DNA of 52,052 nt from an uncultured Sulfitobacter sp. GTDB taxonomy: Bacteria > Pseudomonadota > Alphaproteobacteria > Rhodobacterales > Rhodobacteraceae. The notes beneath the pieces are model-generated. The model was not told the DNA's origin. It was given only the letters and a program-made list of their open reading frames with translations, and made no database searches. Within the stretch, counting starts at the first letter, position 1, and every line of letters begins with the position of its first letter. Shown here one piece after another: positions 16,807 through 30,404 of the stretch. Position numbers and translations under genes: made by a program. Where the stretch lies: positions 1-52,052 of the forward strand of contig NZ_CANMQD010000010.1 of NCBI RefSeq assembly GCF_947499945.1, in the 5' to 3' direction.

Positions 16807-17948
16807 TAGTACGTCGGCTCCATCACTGTGCTTTCGGGGACCTCGTTCTTGATCGCGGGGATCGTGAAGAGAGCGACGAATGCGTAGGCCGCTTTTGCCA
16901 TGCCGCCCAGCCGGGTGATGGTGCCACCGATGCCACCGCGCGCTTTGCCTTCCGCGACTTGGCGGCTGGCCGCTTCCATACGGTCGAGGTTCGGACGCCA
17001 GCGTGCGTGGTCGATATCGAGAACAAACGGGAAGATCTGGCGCGTACCCTCGGATGTTTTGCGGAACACTTCCTGTCCATACCATGTCACGTCAACGCCG
17101 AGCGCCTCGTGGAACACAGGGCGCTGGTGATCGCGGACCCACATGGTGGAATAAACGGCAGTGAGGAAGAACTTGATCCAGAGTTTATTAACGAAACTCT
17201 CGGTTAGTTTTGGTTCGGTTTTGATCAGCAGGGCAAAGGCTTCGCCGTGGCGGAACTCGTCATTGCACCATTCGCGGAACCATTGGAATATCGGGTGGAA
17301 CACTTTGTCGGGGTGCTCCTCCAAGTGGCGGTAGATGGTGATGTAGCGGGCATAGCCGATCTTCTCACTCAGGTACGTCGCATAGTAGATGAACTTGGGG
17401 CGGAAGTAGGTGTACTTCTTTTGCTGTGTCAGAAAGCCGAGGTTCACGCGAATACCCGCTTCGCGTAGCGCATCGTTGATGAAACCCGCATGGCGGGCTT
17501 CATCGCGCGCCATCAGTTGGAACAGCGTTGTGATGTCTGAGTTACTGCCTCGGCGCTTCATCTCTTTGTAGAGAACGCAGCCCGAGAATTCGGCGGTACA
17601 GGAGGAAATCAAAAAGTCGATGAACTCGGCCTTGAGCTTTGGCTCCATGCCTTCCCAATCAGCCTGCCATTTGTCGGTTTTCTTGAAATGACCTTTATTG
17701 GGGTCAGATTGCATCTCTGCGATCAGGGCATCCCAATCCTTGCGCACTGGCGTCACGTCGAGTGCGTCCATTTCCGCAAAGTCAGTGGTGTAGAAACGCG
17801 GGGTCAGCAACGTATTCTGCATCGCGACTTGTGTTGCTTCATCCGATGTAATCATCTTGGAATCTAGCGCGTCCTGTGCGGCGATCGCCTCTTCTGCGGT
17901 GTCGGCATAGGCGGAATGGGACGGCGTTGGTTTGTTCTGGACGTTCAT
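16806..17948 (-). CDS. acsF: AcsF, aerobic Mg-protoporphyrin IX monomethyl ester cyclase
   Basis: 380 residues. Di-iron oxygenase that closes the isocyclic ring E, turning Mg-protoporphyrin monomethyl ester into protochlorophyllide with O2. Iron-ligand motifs of the ferritin-like fold are visible: EFSGCVLYKE near residue 119, ARDEARHAGF near 147, and NDEFRHGEAF near 229. No bchE-type radical SAM cyclase is found in the window, so ring E closure coded here needs oxygen. The start overlaps the end of orf98, the stop overlaps puhE. Confidence 0.95.
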   Translation of the reverse strand: MNVQNKPTPSHSAYADTAEEAIAAQDALDSKMITSDEATQVAMQNTLLTPRFYTTDFAEMDALDVTPVRKDWDALIAEMQSDPNKGHFKKTDKWQADWEGMEPKLKAEFIDFLISSCTAEFSGCVLYKEMKRRGSNSDITTLFQLMARDEARHAGFINDALREAGIRVNLGFLTQQKKYTYFRPKFIYYATYLSEKIGYARYITIYRHLEEHPDKVFHPIFQWFREWCNDEFRHGEAFALLIKTEPKLTESFVNKLWIKFFLTAVYSTMWVRDHQRPVFHEALGVDVTWYGQEVFRKTSEGTRQIFPFVLDIDHARWRPNLDRMEAASRQVAEGKARGGIGGTITRLGGMAKAAYAFVALFTIPAIKNEVPESTVMEPTY

Positions 17949-18241
17949 GACATCACCTCTTCGGAGAAGGAGAACTCACACAGTTCCATAAATTCGAAAT
18001 CACCAGTGGCGCGGGTCCACATCTGCTCAAGTTTCGAAGCGCGGGTGATGGTGGCGATGCGCTCTTCCACGACCAATTCGCCGTAGGGGGCCATAATCTC
18101 GGCGCCGTGCACCAGCACGCTATCGCCGGGGTTGATGACGGCCCCGTTGAGGAATTTGACATGTGCGGAGAGTTCTTCAAAGCGGTGCGAGATCGTGACC
18201 TCGCAGGGCGCTTGCTCGCGTGTTCTTGTAAATAGTCCCAT
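17945..18241 (-). CDS. Small protein between puhC and acsF, function unknown
   Basis: 98 residues from the ATG at 18241, which has AAGGGA nine bases upstream; the frame is open to a TTG at 18262. No membrane segment or signal peptide. The sequence is mixed and acidic with a compact middle part (GAVINPGDSVLVHGAEIMAPYGELVVEERIATI, about residues 33-65) that looks like a small beta domain, and ends EFMELCEFSFSEEVMS. It overlaps acsF by four bases (coupled translation) and sits 31 bases after puhC. The position suggests a partner of AcsF or of core assembly; a small unnamed ORF is usual in this slot in purple bacteria as far as I recall, but I do not recognise a function. Confidence 0.82.
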   Translation of the reverse strand: MGLFTRTREQAPCEVTISHRFEELSAHVKFLNGAVINPGDSVLVHGAEIMAPYGELVVEERIATITRASKLEQMWTRATGDFEFMELCEFSFSEEVMS

Positions 18242-18272
18242 GATATTCAGTCCCTTGAACAATGGTTGCGTA

Positions 18273-18746
18273 TCAGTCGATCAGCGTGGCGAACGCTGCG
18301 ACATTGTCTTTGCCGTACCCGATGAGTTCGAGGGTCCAGCCGGTGGTATCGTCGATAACATCCACGCGGCCTCCTATCCGGCGCACGATACGGATGGGGG
18401 CGGTGGCGTCTGTGCCCTGTACCTTGCGCTCGCGCATGACAGCAACCCAGACCACGTCGATGAAGCCCGCTTTATTCTCTGATGATGATGCGATCTGCGC
18501 CCCTGACTCGTCTAGAAGAATGATACCACTGCTGCGGTCGCCTGCAAAGGTAACTGTGCGTTCTGCCACGATTTCTGGCAGGCTGGCGATGGCTGTGGGG
18601 GGCATGCCCGTCAGCTTGGCAAAGGAGACAAGCGCCAGCGATGCTGCCATCAGGGCGAACATGGCGATGACCAGAAAACGCGGGACCATATCGCGGTCAC
18701 GCTCTTTCATCTGGTTGGCGAGGGAGGCGGTTTGGGAAAGGTTCAT
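18273..18746 (-). CDS. puhC: PuhC, photosynthetic complex assembly protein
   Basis: 157 residues. One N-terminal membrane anchor at about residues 22-44 (MVPRFLVIAMFALMAASLALVSF region, residues 20-42) followed by a periplasmic domain rich in beta strands. PuhC supports reorganisation and assembly of LH1-RC in Rhodobacter capsulatus (family knowledge). It starts five bases after the puhB stop, with its ribosome binding site inside puhB, so the pair is coupled. Confidence 0.88.
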   Translation of the reverse strand: MNLSQTASLANQMKERDRDMVPRFLVIAMFALMAASLALVSFAKLTGMPPTAIASLPEIVAERTVTFAGDRSSGIILLDESGAQIASSSENKAGFIDVVWVAVMRERKVQGTDATAPIRIVRRIGGRVDVIDDTTGWTLELIGYGKDNVAAFATLID

Positions 18747-18751
18747 ATCAC

Positions 18752-19387
18752 TTACTCCGCTGCAACGGCGCTTGGGGCGCTCTCGGTGCGTTCAATTTTG
18801 GGCTCGTGCACGCGGGTTTCTGCGGCGTCGGCAAAGATCTGGGCAACGCGGGCGGCATCAGGGATGGCGCGGAAAGATGGCTGGGCCTTGGAAATGTTCC
18901 AGGCGCGCACATGCGGCCATGTCATGAGATAGCTGATGCGCGTATCGCCGATCAGCTCAAAGCTGATGGTGCCGTGGCCGTTCTTGGATGTCTTGAGCGC
19001 GGCATTCCCGATGCAAACATAAGGCAGGTTCAGCGTCATCGTGAGGGCCGCACCAATGCGCATCGCCGCACGTTTGTTTGTGAGAGTGTAGACTGTCGAT
19101 TTCGCCTGCACATAGGCAAGACCGTAAATCACCAGACAGGCAACAGCACCCGCGAGAAGCAGTGGAACGCCGTGGCCCATCGCAGTGGGCAGTGGCACGG
19201 AGGCGGAAGACACCCCCGCGCGCCAGATTGCAAGCACCACGAAGTACCCCATGATCCAGTTCAGCTTCCATGCCTCTTTCGCAAGGCGCAGTGGTGTTGG
19301 CGCGCCTTGCCACAGGATGTGCTCTCCCTCGGGCAATGCTTCGGGAAGGCCGTGAACCGGTTCGAATTTGAAGTCATCGTGATGCAT
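18752..19387 (-). CDS. puhB: PuhB, reaction centre assembly factor (PH-domain type)
   Basis: 211 residues. PuhB is a membrane protein needed for normal RC assembly. Start text EHILWQGAPTPLRLAKEAWKLNWIMGYFVVLAIWRAG (residues 22-58) shows the WQG-type N-terminus and first membrane segment; two further hydrophobic segments lie near 70-95, then a PH-like domain with VYTLTNKRAAMRIG (about residues 101-114) and DTRISYLMTWPHVR. Preceded by puhA with 60 bases between, followed by puhC after five bases. Confidence 0.9.
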   Translation of the reverse strand: MHHDDFKFEPVHGLPEALPEGEHILWQGAPTPLRLAKEAWKLNWIMGYFVVLAIWRAGVSSASVPLPTAMGHGVPLLLAGAVACLVIYGLAYVQAKSTVYTLTNKRAAMRIGAALTMTLNLPYVCIGNAALKTSKNGHGTISFELIGDTRISYLMTWPHVRAWNISKAQPSFRAIPDAARVAQIFADAAETRVHEPKIERTESAPSAVAAE

Positions 19388-19447
19388 TTTGGTAGTCCCC
19401 TAATGTGGTGTCCGGGCTGGTGGCTATCCCAGCCTGAAAGCTGTTGT

Positions 19448-20221
19448 TTAAAGTTGTGGCTCAAGGCGTTTGGCATCAGCATAAAGCGTGCCACCACCGA
19501 AGTAGGCCATGATCTTCTCTTCTTCGAGCAGCGTGATGGAGTTCGCGGCCTTGATCTGCGGCACAGCGGCAAAGTTCGCACCATAGATTGAGCGCACAAC
19601 AACGCGATCCGACTTTACCTTGGCAAAGTTGAACGGGATCAGGCAGGTTTTCCCCGTACCTTCAGGATTGAGGTCAACCGTAAGGAAACGCACATACTGT
19701 TCTGGTACGTCGATCCACATGTCCGTGACGCGGCCCACAACTTCACCGTCGCCAGCAACAACAGGTTTGCCGCGCGGATCTGTGCCTGCGGAAACGGTAA
19801 AATCCTCCAGTGTGCTCATTGGTTGAATTTTATTGTGGCCGTGCGCGTCAAGTTCGGGATGATCCTCGCGCGGTGCCCATGCGGCAGGTCCGATCCCGTC
19901 AATCATCGGGTTGCCCGTGGGCACATAAGGAGAGCCTGCGGCTTGTGACGTCTGCTCCATCGCCAGATTGTCGCGGTCACCGCGCTGGCCGGAGGGTAGT
20001 GTCAGCACACCGCGCCCATCGCGCAAGTGAAACGTTTTGTCCTTTGGGACGGGGAAAGGCCCTTGGTTTGGCGCTTCTTGTCCGTCGTCGGTTTGCAAAG
20101 GGTAGCCTTCGCGCATGTTCTCGGTCTGGAGATAATACACCAGCCCCGCGAAAAAGATCCAAAAGAGCCAGATTGCGGCGCTTGCCAGATCGAAGTTTCC
20201 AAAAAATTCTGTGCCAACCAT
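19448..20221 (-). CDS. puhA: PuhA, reaction centre H subunit
   Basis: 257 residues, the usual size of RC-H. Single N-terminal membrane helix (about residues 11-30, SAAIWLFWIFFAGLVYYLQ) preceded by a short periplasmic tip, then the cytoplasmic beta-barrel (PRC-barrel) domain containing DPRGKPVVAGDGEVVGRVTDMWID near residues 147-170 and VRFLTVDL. It caps the L/M dimer and shapes proton delivery to QB. A GGAGG lies ahead of the ATG at 20221. Follows lhaA by 27 bases in the superoperon. Confidence 0.96.
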   Translation of the reverse strand: MVGTEFFGNFDLASAAIWLFWIFFAGLVYYLQTENMREGYPLQTDDGQEAPNQGPFPVPKDKTFHLRDGRGVLTLPSGQRGDRDNLAMEQTSQAAGSPYVPTGNPMIDGIGPAAWAPREDHPELDAHGHNKIQPMSTLEDFTVSAGTDPRGKPVVAGDGEVVGRVTDMWIDVPEQYVRFLTVDLNPEGTGKTCLIPFNFAKVKSDRVVVRSIYGANFAAVPQIKAANSITLLEEEKIMAYFGGGTLYADAKRLEPQL

Positions 20222-20248
20222 TAGGGGGTCCTCCGTGTTGGGATTTCG

Positions 20249-21682
20249 TTACGTAGGGAAGTCAGCAAGGCCTACGCGCCCTGCTTGTGGAGTCGTAATG
20301 CGCCGCGTCCGTACCAATGGACCCACCGCAATCAGTGTCGCAAAAAGAAGGCCGATTTCGATGTGGTAAACCACCGAATAGCCGGTCGTGGCGTTTTGCA
20401 TGCCGGGGCCGAAAGTGCCCGCCATGGCAGCGGAATTGACCACATCGCGCAACGCCCCACCGATAAAGATCGAGAGACCAGCGGCCGTGGCCTGTGCGGC
20501 ACCCCATGCGCCAAGGGCGAGACCCTTACCTGCAAGGCTGCCTGTTTCCAGCGTCATGGCCGCAGTCAGCGTTGAGATCGCAAACAGTCCGGAGCCGAGC
20601 CCGATGCCAAAGGCACCCGCAAAGAAGAGTGTTCCGCTCTCCAGTGGTGCCGCAAAGATTACCGCGCAGAATGCGACGATCCCGATCAGCAGCCCGCGTG
20701 CGGACATCATGTAGGTGTCAACGCCCATCTTGAGCCAACGCGCTGCAAAAGCGAACCCGATGAGCGCGCCAAAAGCCCACATCGCGGTCAGCAGCGTCGT
20801 GGCCGAGACCGAAAGCCCCAGCACCTCACCGCCATACGGCTCCAGGAGGACATCCTGCATGTTGAAGGCCAGAGTGCCGAGGAAGACAGCGACCAGCAGA
20901 CGCTTGGCCGAGTTGTTCGTCGTCAGGTCGCGCCATGCATCCGAGAACGTAGGTTTAGCCGCTTCGCGCTCTGCGCGTGTCATCGGGTTCATGCGTTCTT
21001 GCTTCCACAGGGCGATGACATTGAGGACAAGAGTGACCACAGCCGTGCCTTGCACAACCTGAATGAGGCGCAATTGACTGAAATCACGCAGTAACGTGCC
21101 GATGATAATCGCCGCCACGGCCATGCCGACCAGCAGCATTACGTAAAGAAGGGCCACCACTTGGGGCCGTGTCTCGTCCGTGGCGCGGTCGGCTGCGAGG
21201 GCGAGGCCAGCGGTTTGGGTCATGTGCATGCCGAGACCTGTGAGCAGGAACGCGAGGGCGGCCCCAACTTCACCCGCCCACGCAGGACCGGCGGCTTGCT
21301 CACCGTTCAGGAGCAGCAGACCGAAGGGCATGATGGCAAAGCCACCAAACTGCCACAGGCTGCCGAACCAGAGATAGGGAATACGCTTCCACCCGATCGC
21401 AGAGCGGTAGGTGTCGGAACGGAAGCCAAGCAGAGCACGGAAAGGGGCGACCAGAACGGGAATGGCAATCATGATGGCCACGATCCACGCCATCACACCT
21501 AATTCGACGATCATCACGCGGTTCAGCGTGCCGAGCAGCATAACCGCCGCCATACCGACCGAGACCTGAAACAGCGACATGCGCATCAACTGGCCCAGCG
21601 GCAAATCATCACTTATCGCGTCCGCAAAAGGCAGCGAGCGCAGGGTGAGAGCCTTCAAACCTTTCTTGGTCGGGATCATCAT
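20249..21682 (-). CDS. lhaA: LhaA, light-harvesting 1 assembly protein (PucC/BCH2 family MFS)
   Basis: 477 residues, twelve predicted membrane helices. LhaA belongs to the PucC branch of the major facilitator superfamily and assists LH1 assembly, probably by handing pigment or chaperoning PufBA. Family text: GMAAVMLLGTLNRVMIVELG (residues 41-60), ALLGFRSDTYRSAIGWKRIPY near 80, ADRATDETRPQVVALLYVML near 150. The frame runs up to 21841, but the ATG at 21682 overlaps the bchM stop as ATGA and is followed by MIPTKKGLKAL, the natural start. A second, shorter family member is at 35199-36485. Confidence 0.92.
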   Translation of the reverse strand: MMIPTKKGLKALTLRSLPFADAISDDLPLGQLMRMSLFQVSVGMAAVMLLGTLNRVMIVELGVMAWIVAIMIAIPVLVAPFRALLGFRSDTYRSAIGWKRIPYLWFGSLWQFGGFAIMPFGLLLLNGEQAAGPAWAGEVGAALAFLLTGLGMHMTQTAGLALAADRATDETRPQVVALLYVMLLVGMAVAAIIIGTLLRDFSQLRLIQVVQGTAVVTLVLNVIALWKQERMNPMTRAEREAAKPTFSDAWRDLTTNNSAKRLLVAVFLGTLAFNMQDVLLEPYGGEVLGLSVSATTLLTAMWAFGALIGFAFAARWLKMGVDTYMMSARGLLIGIVAFCAVIFAAPLESGTLFFAGAFGIGLGSGLFAISTLTAAMTLETGSLAGKGLALGAWGAAQATAAGLSIFIGGALRDVVNSAAMAGTFGPGMQNATTGYSVVYHIEIGLLFATLIAVGPLVRTRRITTPQAGRVGLADFPT

Positions 21683-22346
21683 GACGTGAACTCCAACGCA
21701 TTCGAGATGTAGAAGCCTGACGTGACGCGACCGATGTCGCGCAGCTTGCCGCGTGTGAGTTTGCTTGCGATGGAGGCGGGTGTGTGCGGCACCATCGTCG
21801 GCGAACGGTCGGCACGCGGAAAGAGTTTGCCAGCGCGCCACATGAGCATCAGCAGTGGGGTGCGCGGGGCAACGGTAAAGATCATCTTGCCCGACAGACG
21901 CGGGGCGATCCCGTCCAGAATGTTTGCGATGTCAGCGGCAGTGTAATAAATCATGCTGTCCATCGCGACCACATGATCGAACGCGCCAAGAGCAGGGTTG
22001 AGCATGTCGCCGGAGGAAAACTGGATCTTGCGGTCCAGCTTGCGTGGTCTCCGCTTTGTCGCAATATCAATGAGTTGGGGAGAGATATCCACGCCCACCA
22101 CATCTGCGCCACGTTCTGCTAATTCAAACGCCAGTGCGCCCGTGCCACAGCCCGCGTCCAAGATCCGCGCACCGCGCAGATCGTCAGGCAGAGCGGCAAT
22201 GATATTTGCGCGCATCTCGTCACGACCCTTGCGCACCGTCGCACGAATGCCTGACACGGGCGCGTCCGAGGTCAGACGCTCCCATGTCTTGGTCGCAGTC
22301 CGGTCGAAGTATGTCTCGACGCGGTTTCTGGTGGCCTCATATGACA

Positions 22347-22347
<1 letters not shown>
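21679..22347 (-). CDS. bchM: BchM, Mg-protoporphyrin IX O-methyltransferase
   Basis: 222 residues. Transfers a methyl group from S-adenosylmethionine to the C13 propionate of Mg-protoporphyrin, just before the AcsF step. The SAM-binding motif I ARILDAGCGTGALAFELAERGADVVGVDIS is at about residues 60-89. It overlaps bchL by one base at its start (TAATG) and lhaA by four at its end. Confidence 0.95.
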
Positions 22348-23258
<911 letters not shown>

Positions 23259-23277
23259 TTATTCAAAGTCGGTGAGG

Positions 23278-26200
23278 TCATTCGGCTGCAATGCCCTCGA
23301 GTTGGTCTTCAATGGCGTCTGCAGCATTTTGCAGCGCGGCGAGTGTTGCGTCGTCTGGTGTCCAATACTGGCGGTCCGATGCTTCGAGCAGGCGGTTGGC
23401 CATGCGCATGGACGCTTGGGGGTTGAGGTCCGACAGGCGTTTGCGCATCGCGTCATCGAGCACGAAAGTCTCGGAGAGGCGTTGGTAAATCCATGGATCC
23501 ACCTTGCCCGTGGTTGCGGACCAACCGACGGTATTGGTGATGTTCGCCTCAAGGATGCGCACACCCTCGTGACCGTGTTTCAACAGCGGCTCGTAGAACG
23601 CGGGGTTCAAGTTGCGTGCGCGGGTTTCGAGCGAGACTTGGTCGCGCAGGGTGCGTACTTTGGTGCCGCCAGTGGTTTGATCACCGATATAAACGGGCAG
23701 TTCTTTGCCGCCTTGAGCGCGTTTTACCGCAGTGGCAATGCCACCCAGCGTATCGAAATAGTGATCGACGGATGTGACACCTAACTCGACTGATTCAAGG
23801 TTTTGGTAAGCCAGATCGACCTGCTTGAGCGTATCCTCAAGGAGCGCCGTTTGCTGGCTCGCCTCACCGTCCATGCCGTAGGCAAAGCTTTTGCGCGCTT
23901 GGTACGCGTCGGCCAATTCGCTTTCGTCATCAAAGGCAGAGCTGTCGACGAGTTGGTTAACATTGGAGCCATAAGCACCCTCGGCATTGGAAAACACACG
24001 CAAAGCGGCGGTTTTCATATCGCAGCCGTTGCTCTCCATAAATGCCAGCGCATGGGCGCGGATCGGGTTGTACTCATTCGGCTCATTCGCAATGGCGCAT
24101 TGGTAGGCGGCATCGGCCAGCAACTTGGTCTGCAAGGGCAGCAGGTCGCGGAAGATGCCGGACAGCGTCATAATGACATCAACACGTGCGCGGCCCAGCT
24201 CAGAGAGTGGCACCAGATTGGCACCACACAGACGGCCATGGGCGTCAAAGCGTGCGGTGCAGCCCATCAAACTCAACGCCTGGGCAATCGGGCCGCCGTT
24301 GGATTTGATGTTGTCACTGCCCCAAAGGACCAGCGCCACAGTGCGCGGCATGCAATCATGGGTGCGCAGCAGTTCATCGGCTTGCTTTTTACCGTTCATC
24401 ATCGCTTCTGCGGTGGGCATGCGGAAGGGGTCAAACGCGTGGATGTTGCGACCCGTGGGCAGGATATCGGGTGCGCGAATCACGTCGCCGCCGTGGACGG
24501 GCGCAATGTATTGACCGTTGAGCGCGCGCATGAGCGCGGGCAATTCGGCATCTTCGCTGAGATGCTTTTTCGCGGTCGCACGCTCCAGCGGCGTGGCGAA
24601 ATCCATCTGGTTCAGGGTTGTCTCGATATTTTCAGCCGTGCCCGTTTTCCCGACGATGTGCAGCCCTTCGGGGATCAGGCTCGCCTCGGTTTCCAAGAGC
24701 GTGAGCCACAGGGTATCGAGGTTAGAGGCGTCCATATCAACGGCTTCGGCCTGAACGCGGATCAATTCTTCCAGATCACTGCTGTCCGTCTCGGGCGAGG
24801 CGCTGCGCCATTGGTTCAGCGACTCCTTGAGGGACGTCAGCCCCTTATACAGACCCGCATTCTGCAGCGGCGGCGTAAGGTAGGTCACGGTCGTCGCACC
24901 AATGCGGCGCTTGGCCAGTGTCGCCTCGGACGGGTTGTTGGCGGCATAGAGATAGATATTTGGCAGGTTGCCCATCATGCGGTCAGGCCAGCATTTGGAG
25001 CCGACACCGTTCTGCTTACCGGGCATGAACTCAAGCGCGCCGTGCATGCCGAAATGCAGAACGACATCGGCTTTCAGGTCATGCTTGATGTACTGATAGA
25101 ATGCGTTGAACGAATGGGTGGGGGCAAAACCGCGCTCGAACAACAGGCGCATCGGATCGCCTTCATAGCCAAAGGTGGGCTGAACGCCGACAAAGACTTT
25201 GCCGAAATGCGCACCGAGGATGAAGACCTCACGGCCGTTTGCTTGAATCTTGCCGGGTGCAGGGCCCCAGACGGCCTCGATTTCCGACAGCCATGGGGTG
25301 CGCTTGACCAGTTGATCAGCGGTTACGGTCGTAGCGACATTGGCCTCTTGACCATAGACTTCGCGGTTGCCGTGCAGGACGACCTCGCGCAGCTCCTCAA
25401 CGGTGGCTGGGGGCGTTACATCATAGCCGCTGCGCTTCATCTCGTGCAGGGTGTTGTGCAAGCTCTCGAAGACCGACAGATACGCAGCAGTGCCAGCAGC
25501 GCCCGCATTTGGCGGGAAACCAAAGAGCACAATTGCAGCGGTTTTGTCCGCGTTGCGCTGGCGGCGAAGTGTGCCGAGGCGCATGGCTTTGTCCACCAGC
25601 GCGTCGATGCGCTCGGGGCAGGGCGCCATGGCCTTCACGGCGCTTGTCGCTTTGCACGCAACGGGGCAGTGGTCACATCCATCCGAGCCGTGACGGCCCG
25701 CGAAAACAGTTGGGTTGGTAGCACCGTCTAGCTCTGGCAACGCGATCAGCATCGTCGTCTCAATGGGGCTGAGGCCCTGACCACCCGCGGCCCATTCAGC
25801 CAGCGTTTGGAACTCCAGCGGTTGCGCGTTGAGGTAGGGCACATCGAGTGCTTTGAGTGCGTCAACGGCTGCGTCACTGTCGTTATAGGCAGGGCCACCA
25901 ACGAGGGAGAAACCTGTGAGCGAGACCAGCGCATCAATGCGGCCCATGTGGTAGGCATCCATCGCAGGACGACCGTCAAGACCACCCGCAAATCCTGCAA
26001 TCACGCGACAGCCTTTAGCCTCGAATGTGCGAATAACGTGATCATAGTGGGCCGTATCTGCCGACAGGATATAGCTGCGCAACATCAGGATACCGATGGT
26101 CGGGCCGTTCCCTTTGATCGGCAAATCATCCAGATCAGTGGTGATGTGCATGTCGGGCAGATCGGGGTGATAGAGGCCACAATCAGGGTAATCGACAGGC

Positions 26201-26809
26201 TCGGCTGCTTTGATCCCGCGCCATTCGGCCACGCTGGTATAGCGCCCGATCAGAAAGCGGATCATGTTTTCGATGTTCGTGTCGGAGCCGCCGAGCCAGT
26301 ACTGCATGGCGAGGAACCAGGCGCGCAGGTCTTGGCTTTTGCCAGGGATTAGCTTGAGAATTTTTGGAATGCGGCGCAGCATCTTCATCTGGCCTGCGCC
26401 GGATTTGCCGGATGATTTCGACGGCTTGAGCTTTTTTAGCAAACCCATTGCACCACTTGCAGGGCGCGACATGTCCAGATCGCCCATGCGGGTTAGCTGT
26501 GTGATCTCTTGGTCCGAGACAACTCCAACAAGGGCATCTAGCGCATCGCGGCGTCCTTTGAGGGCGGGCAGAATGGCGCGGACATGATCCTCGAGGAACA
26601 GCACGCAGTTCACAACGATGTTGGCCGTAGCGATGTCATCCAGAGCGTCTTGCAGTGCTGCGGGGTTTTTTTCCCATTCGGCGGCTGCGTGAATTTTGAT
26701 GTTCAGACCCGGGAAATCCATCGCAAGCGCTGGCGCCACACGGGCGGCAGGTCCGGCGGCGTGCCGGTCGAGTGTGATGATTACGAAGTTATAGACAGGT
26801 CCGGCTAAT

Positions 26810-26820
<11 letters not shown>
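23278..26820 (-). CDS. bchH: BchH, magnesium chelatase porphyrin-binding subunit
   Basis: 1180 residues. The large subunit that binds protoporphyrin IX and Mg2+ while BchI/BchD drive insertion. Family text includes [70 protein letters not shown] and [14 protein letters not shown], spaced as in CobN/BchH proteins. The ATG at 26820 ([18 protein letters not shown]) is the family N-terminus; the frame open to 26952 reads the end of bchB. It overlaps bchB by 11 bases. Separated from bchI/bchD by half the plasmid, as in other purple bacteria. Confidence 0.97.
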
Positions 26821-30152
<3,332 letters not shown>

Positions 30153-30206
30153 CTAGTGATCCTCTGGTTAAAACCTTTCAAGAAATTTGACACCGAATAC
30201 ACCAAG

Positions 30207-30224
30207 TGTCAACTTTGATTTACA
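30207..30224. promoter_or_regulatory. PpsR operator upstream of bchF
   Basis: TGT-N12-ACA (interior CAACTTTGATTT), 55 bases before the bchF ATG. On the minus strand the complementary TTGACA hexamer (30212-30207) is a good sigma-70 -35 box, so binding here would cover the superoperon promoter. A neighbouring inverted repeat TGACAC-N12-GTGTCA (30188-30211) shares one arm with it. Confidence 0.8.
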
Positions 30225-30304
30225 CTTTTGAAAATTGACTGATTTTAAACACGTTTAGCTTACCTATTGTAAAATATAGAAAAAAAAGAGTGCACTAAAC
30301 TGCA

Positions 30305-30322
30305 TGTCAATGTTAATTGACA
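30305..30322. promoter_or_regulatory. PpsR operator upstream of ppaA-ppsR
   Basis: TGT-N12-ACA (interior CAATGTTAATTG), nearly symmetric throughout: TGTCAAT..ATTGACA. It lies 82 bases ahead of the ppaA start and suggests that ppaA-ppsR is autoregulated. The tract between this site and 30207 is A+T-rich. Confidence 0.78.
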
Positions 30323-30404
30323 ATGGTATAGGGGCCATAGACCATAGAGGCGATCTCACTAGAAACATTCAGTTTTCCTGCTTTACAGGCCAGACGGAGG
30401 AATG

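Noticed and set aside
19911..19924. Third copy of the TTGCCCGTGGGCA-type palindrome
   Set aside because: It matches 13 of 14 positions but lies inside puhA where the bases encode the protein, far from par/rep. Probably chance.
23803..25731. Open frame of 642 codons on the plus strand opposite bchH
   Set aside because: It mirrors the codon pattern of bchH, is rich in Gly, Arg, His and Gln without any motif, and has no spacing or ribosome binding site. Shadow of a high-G+C gene.
30153..30404. FNR-type box (TTGAT-N4-ATCAA) in the bchF/ppaA gap
   Set aside because: Looked for because FnrL controls photosynthesis genes; only TTGAT halves are present, no full palindrome.
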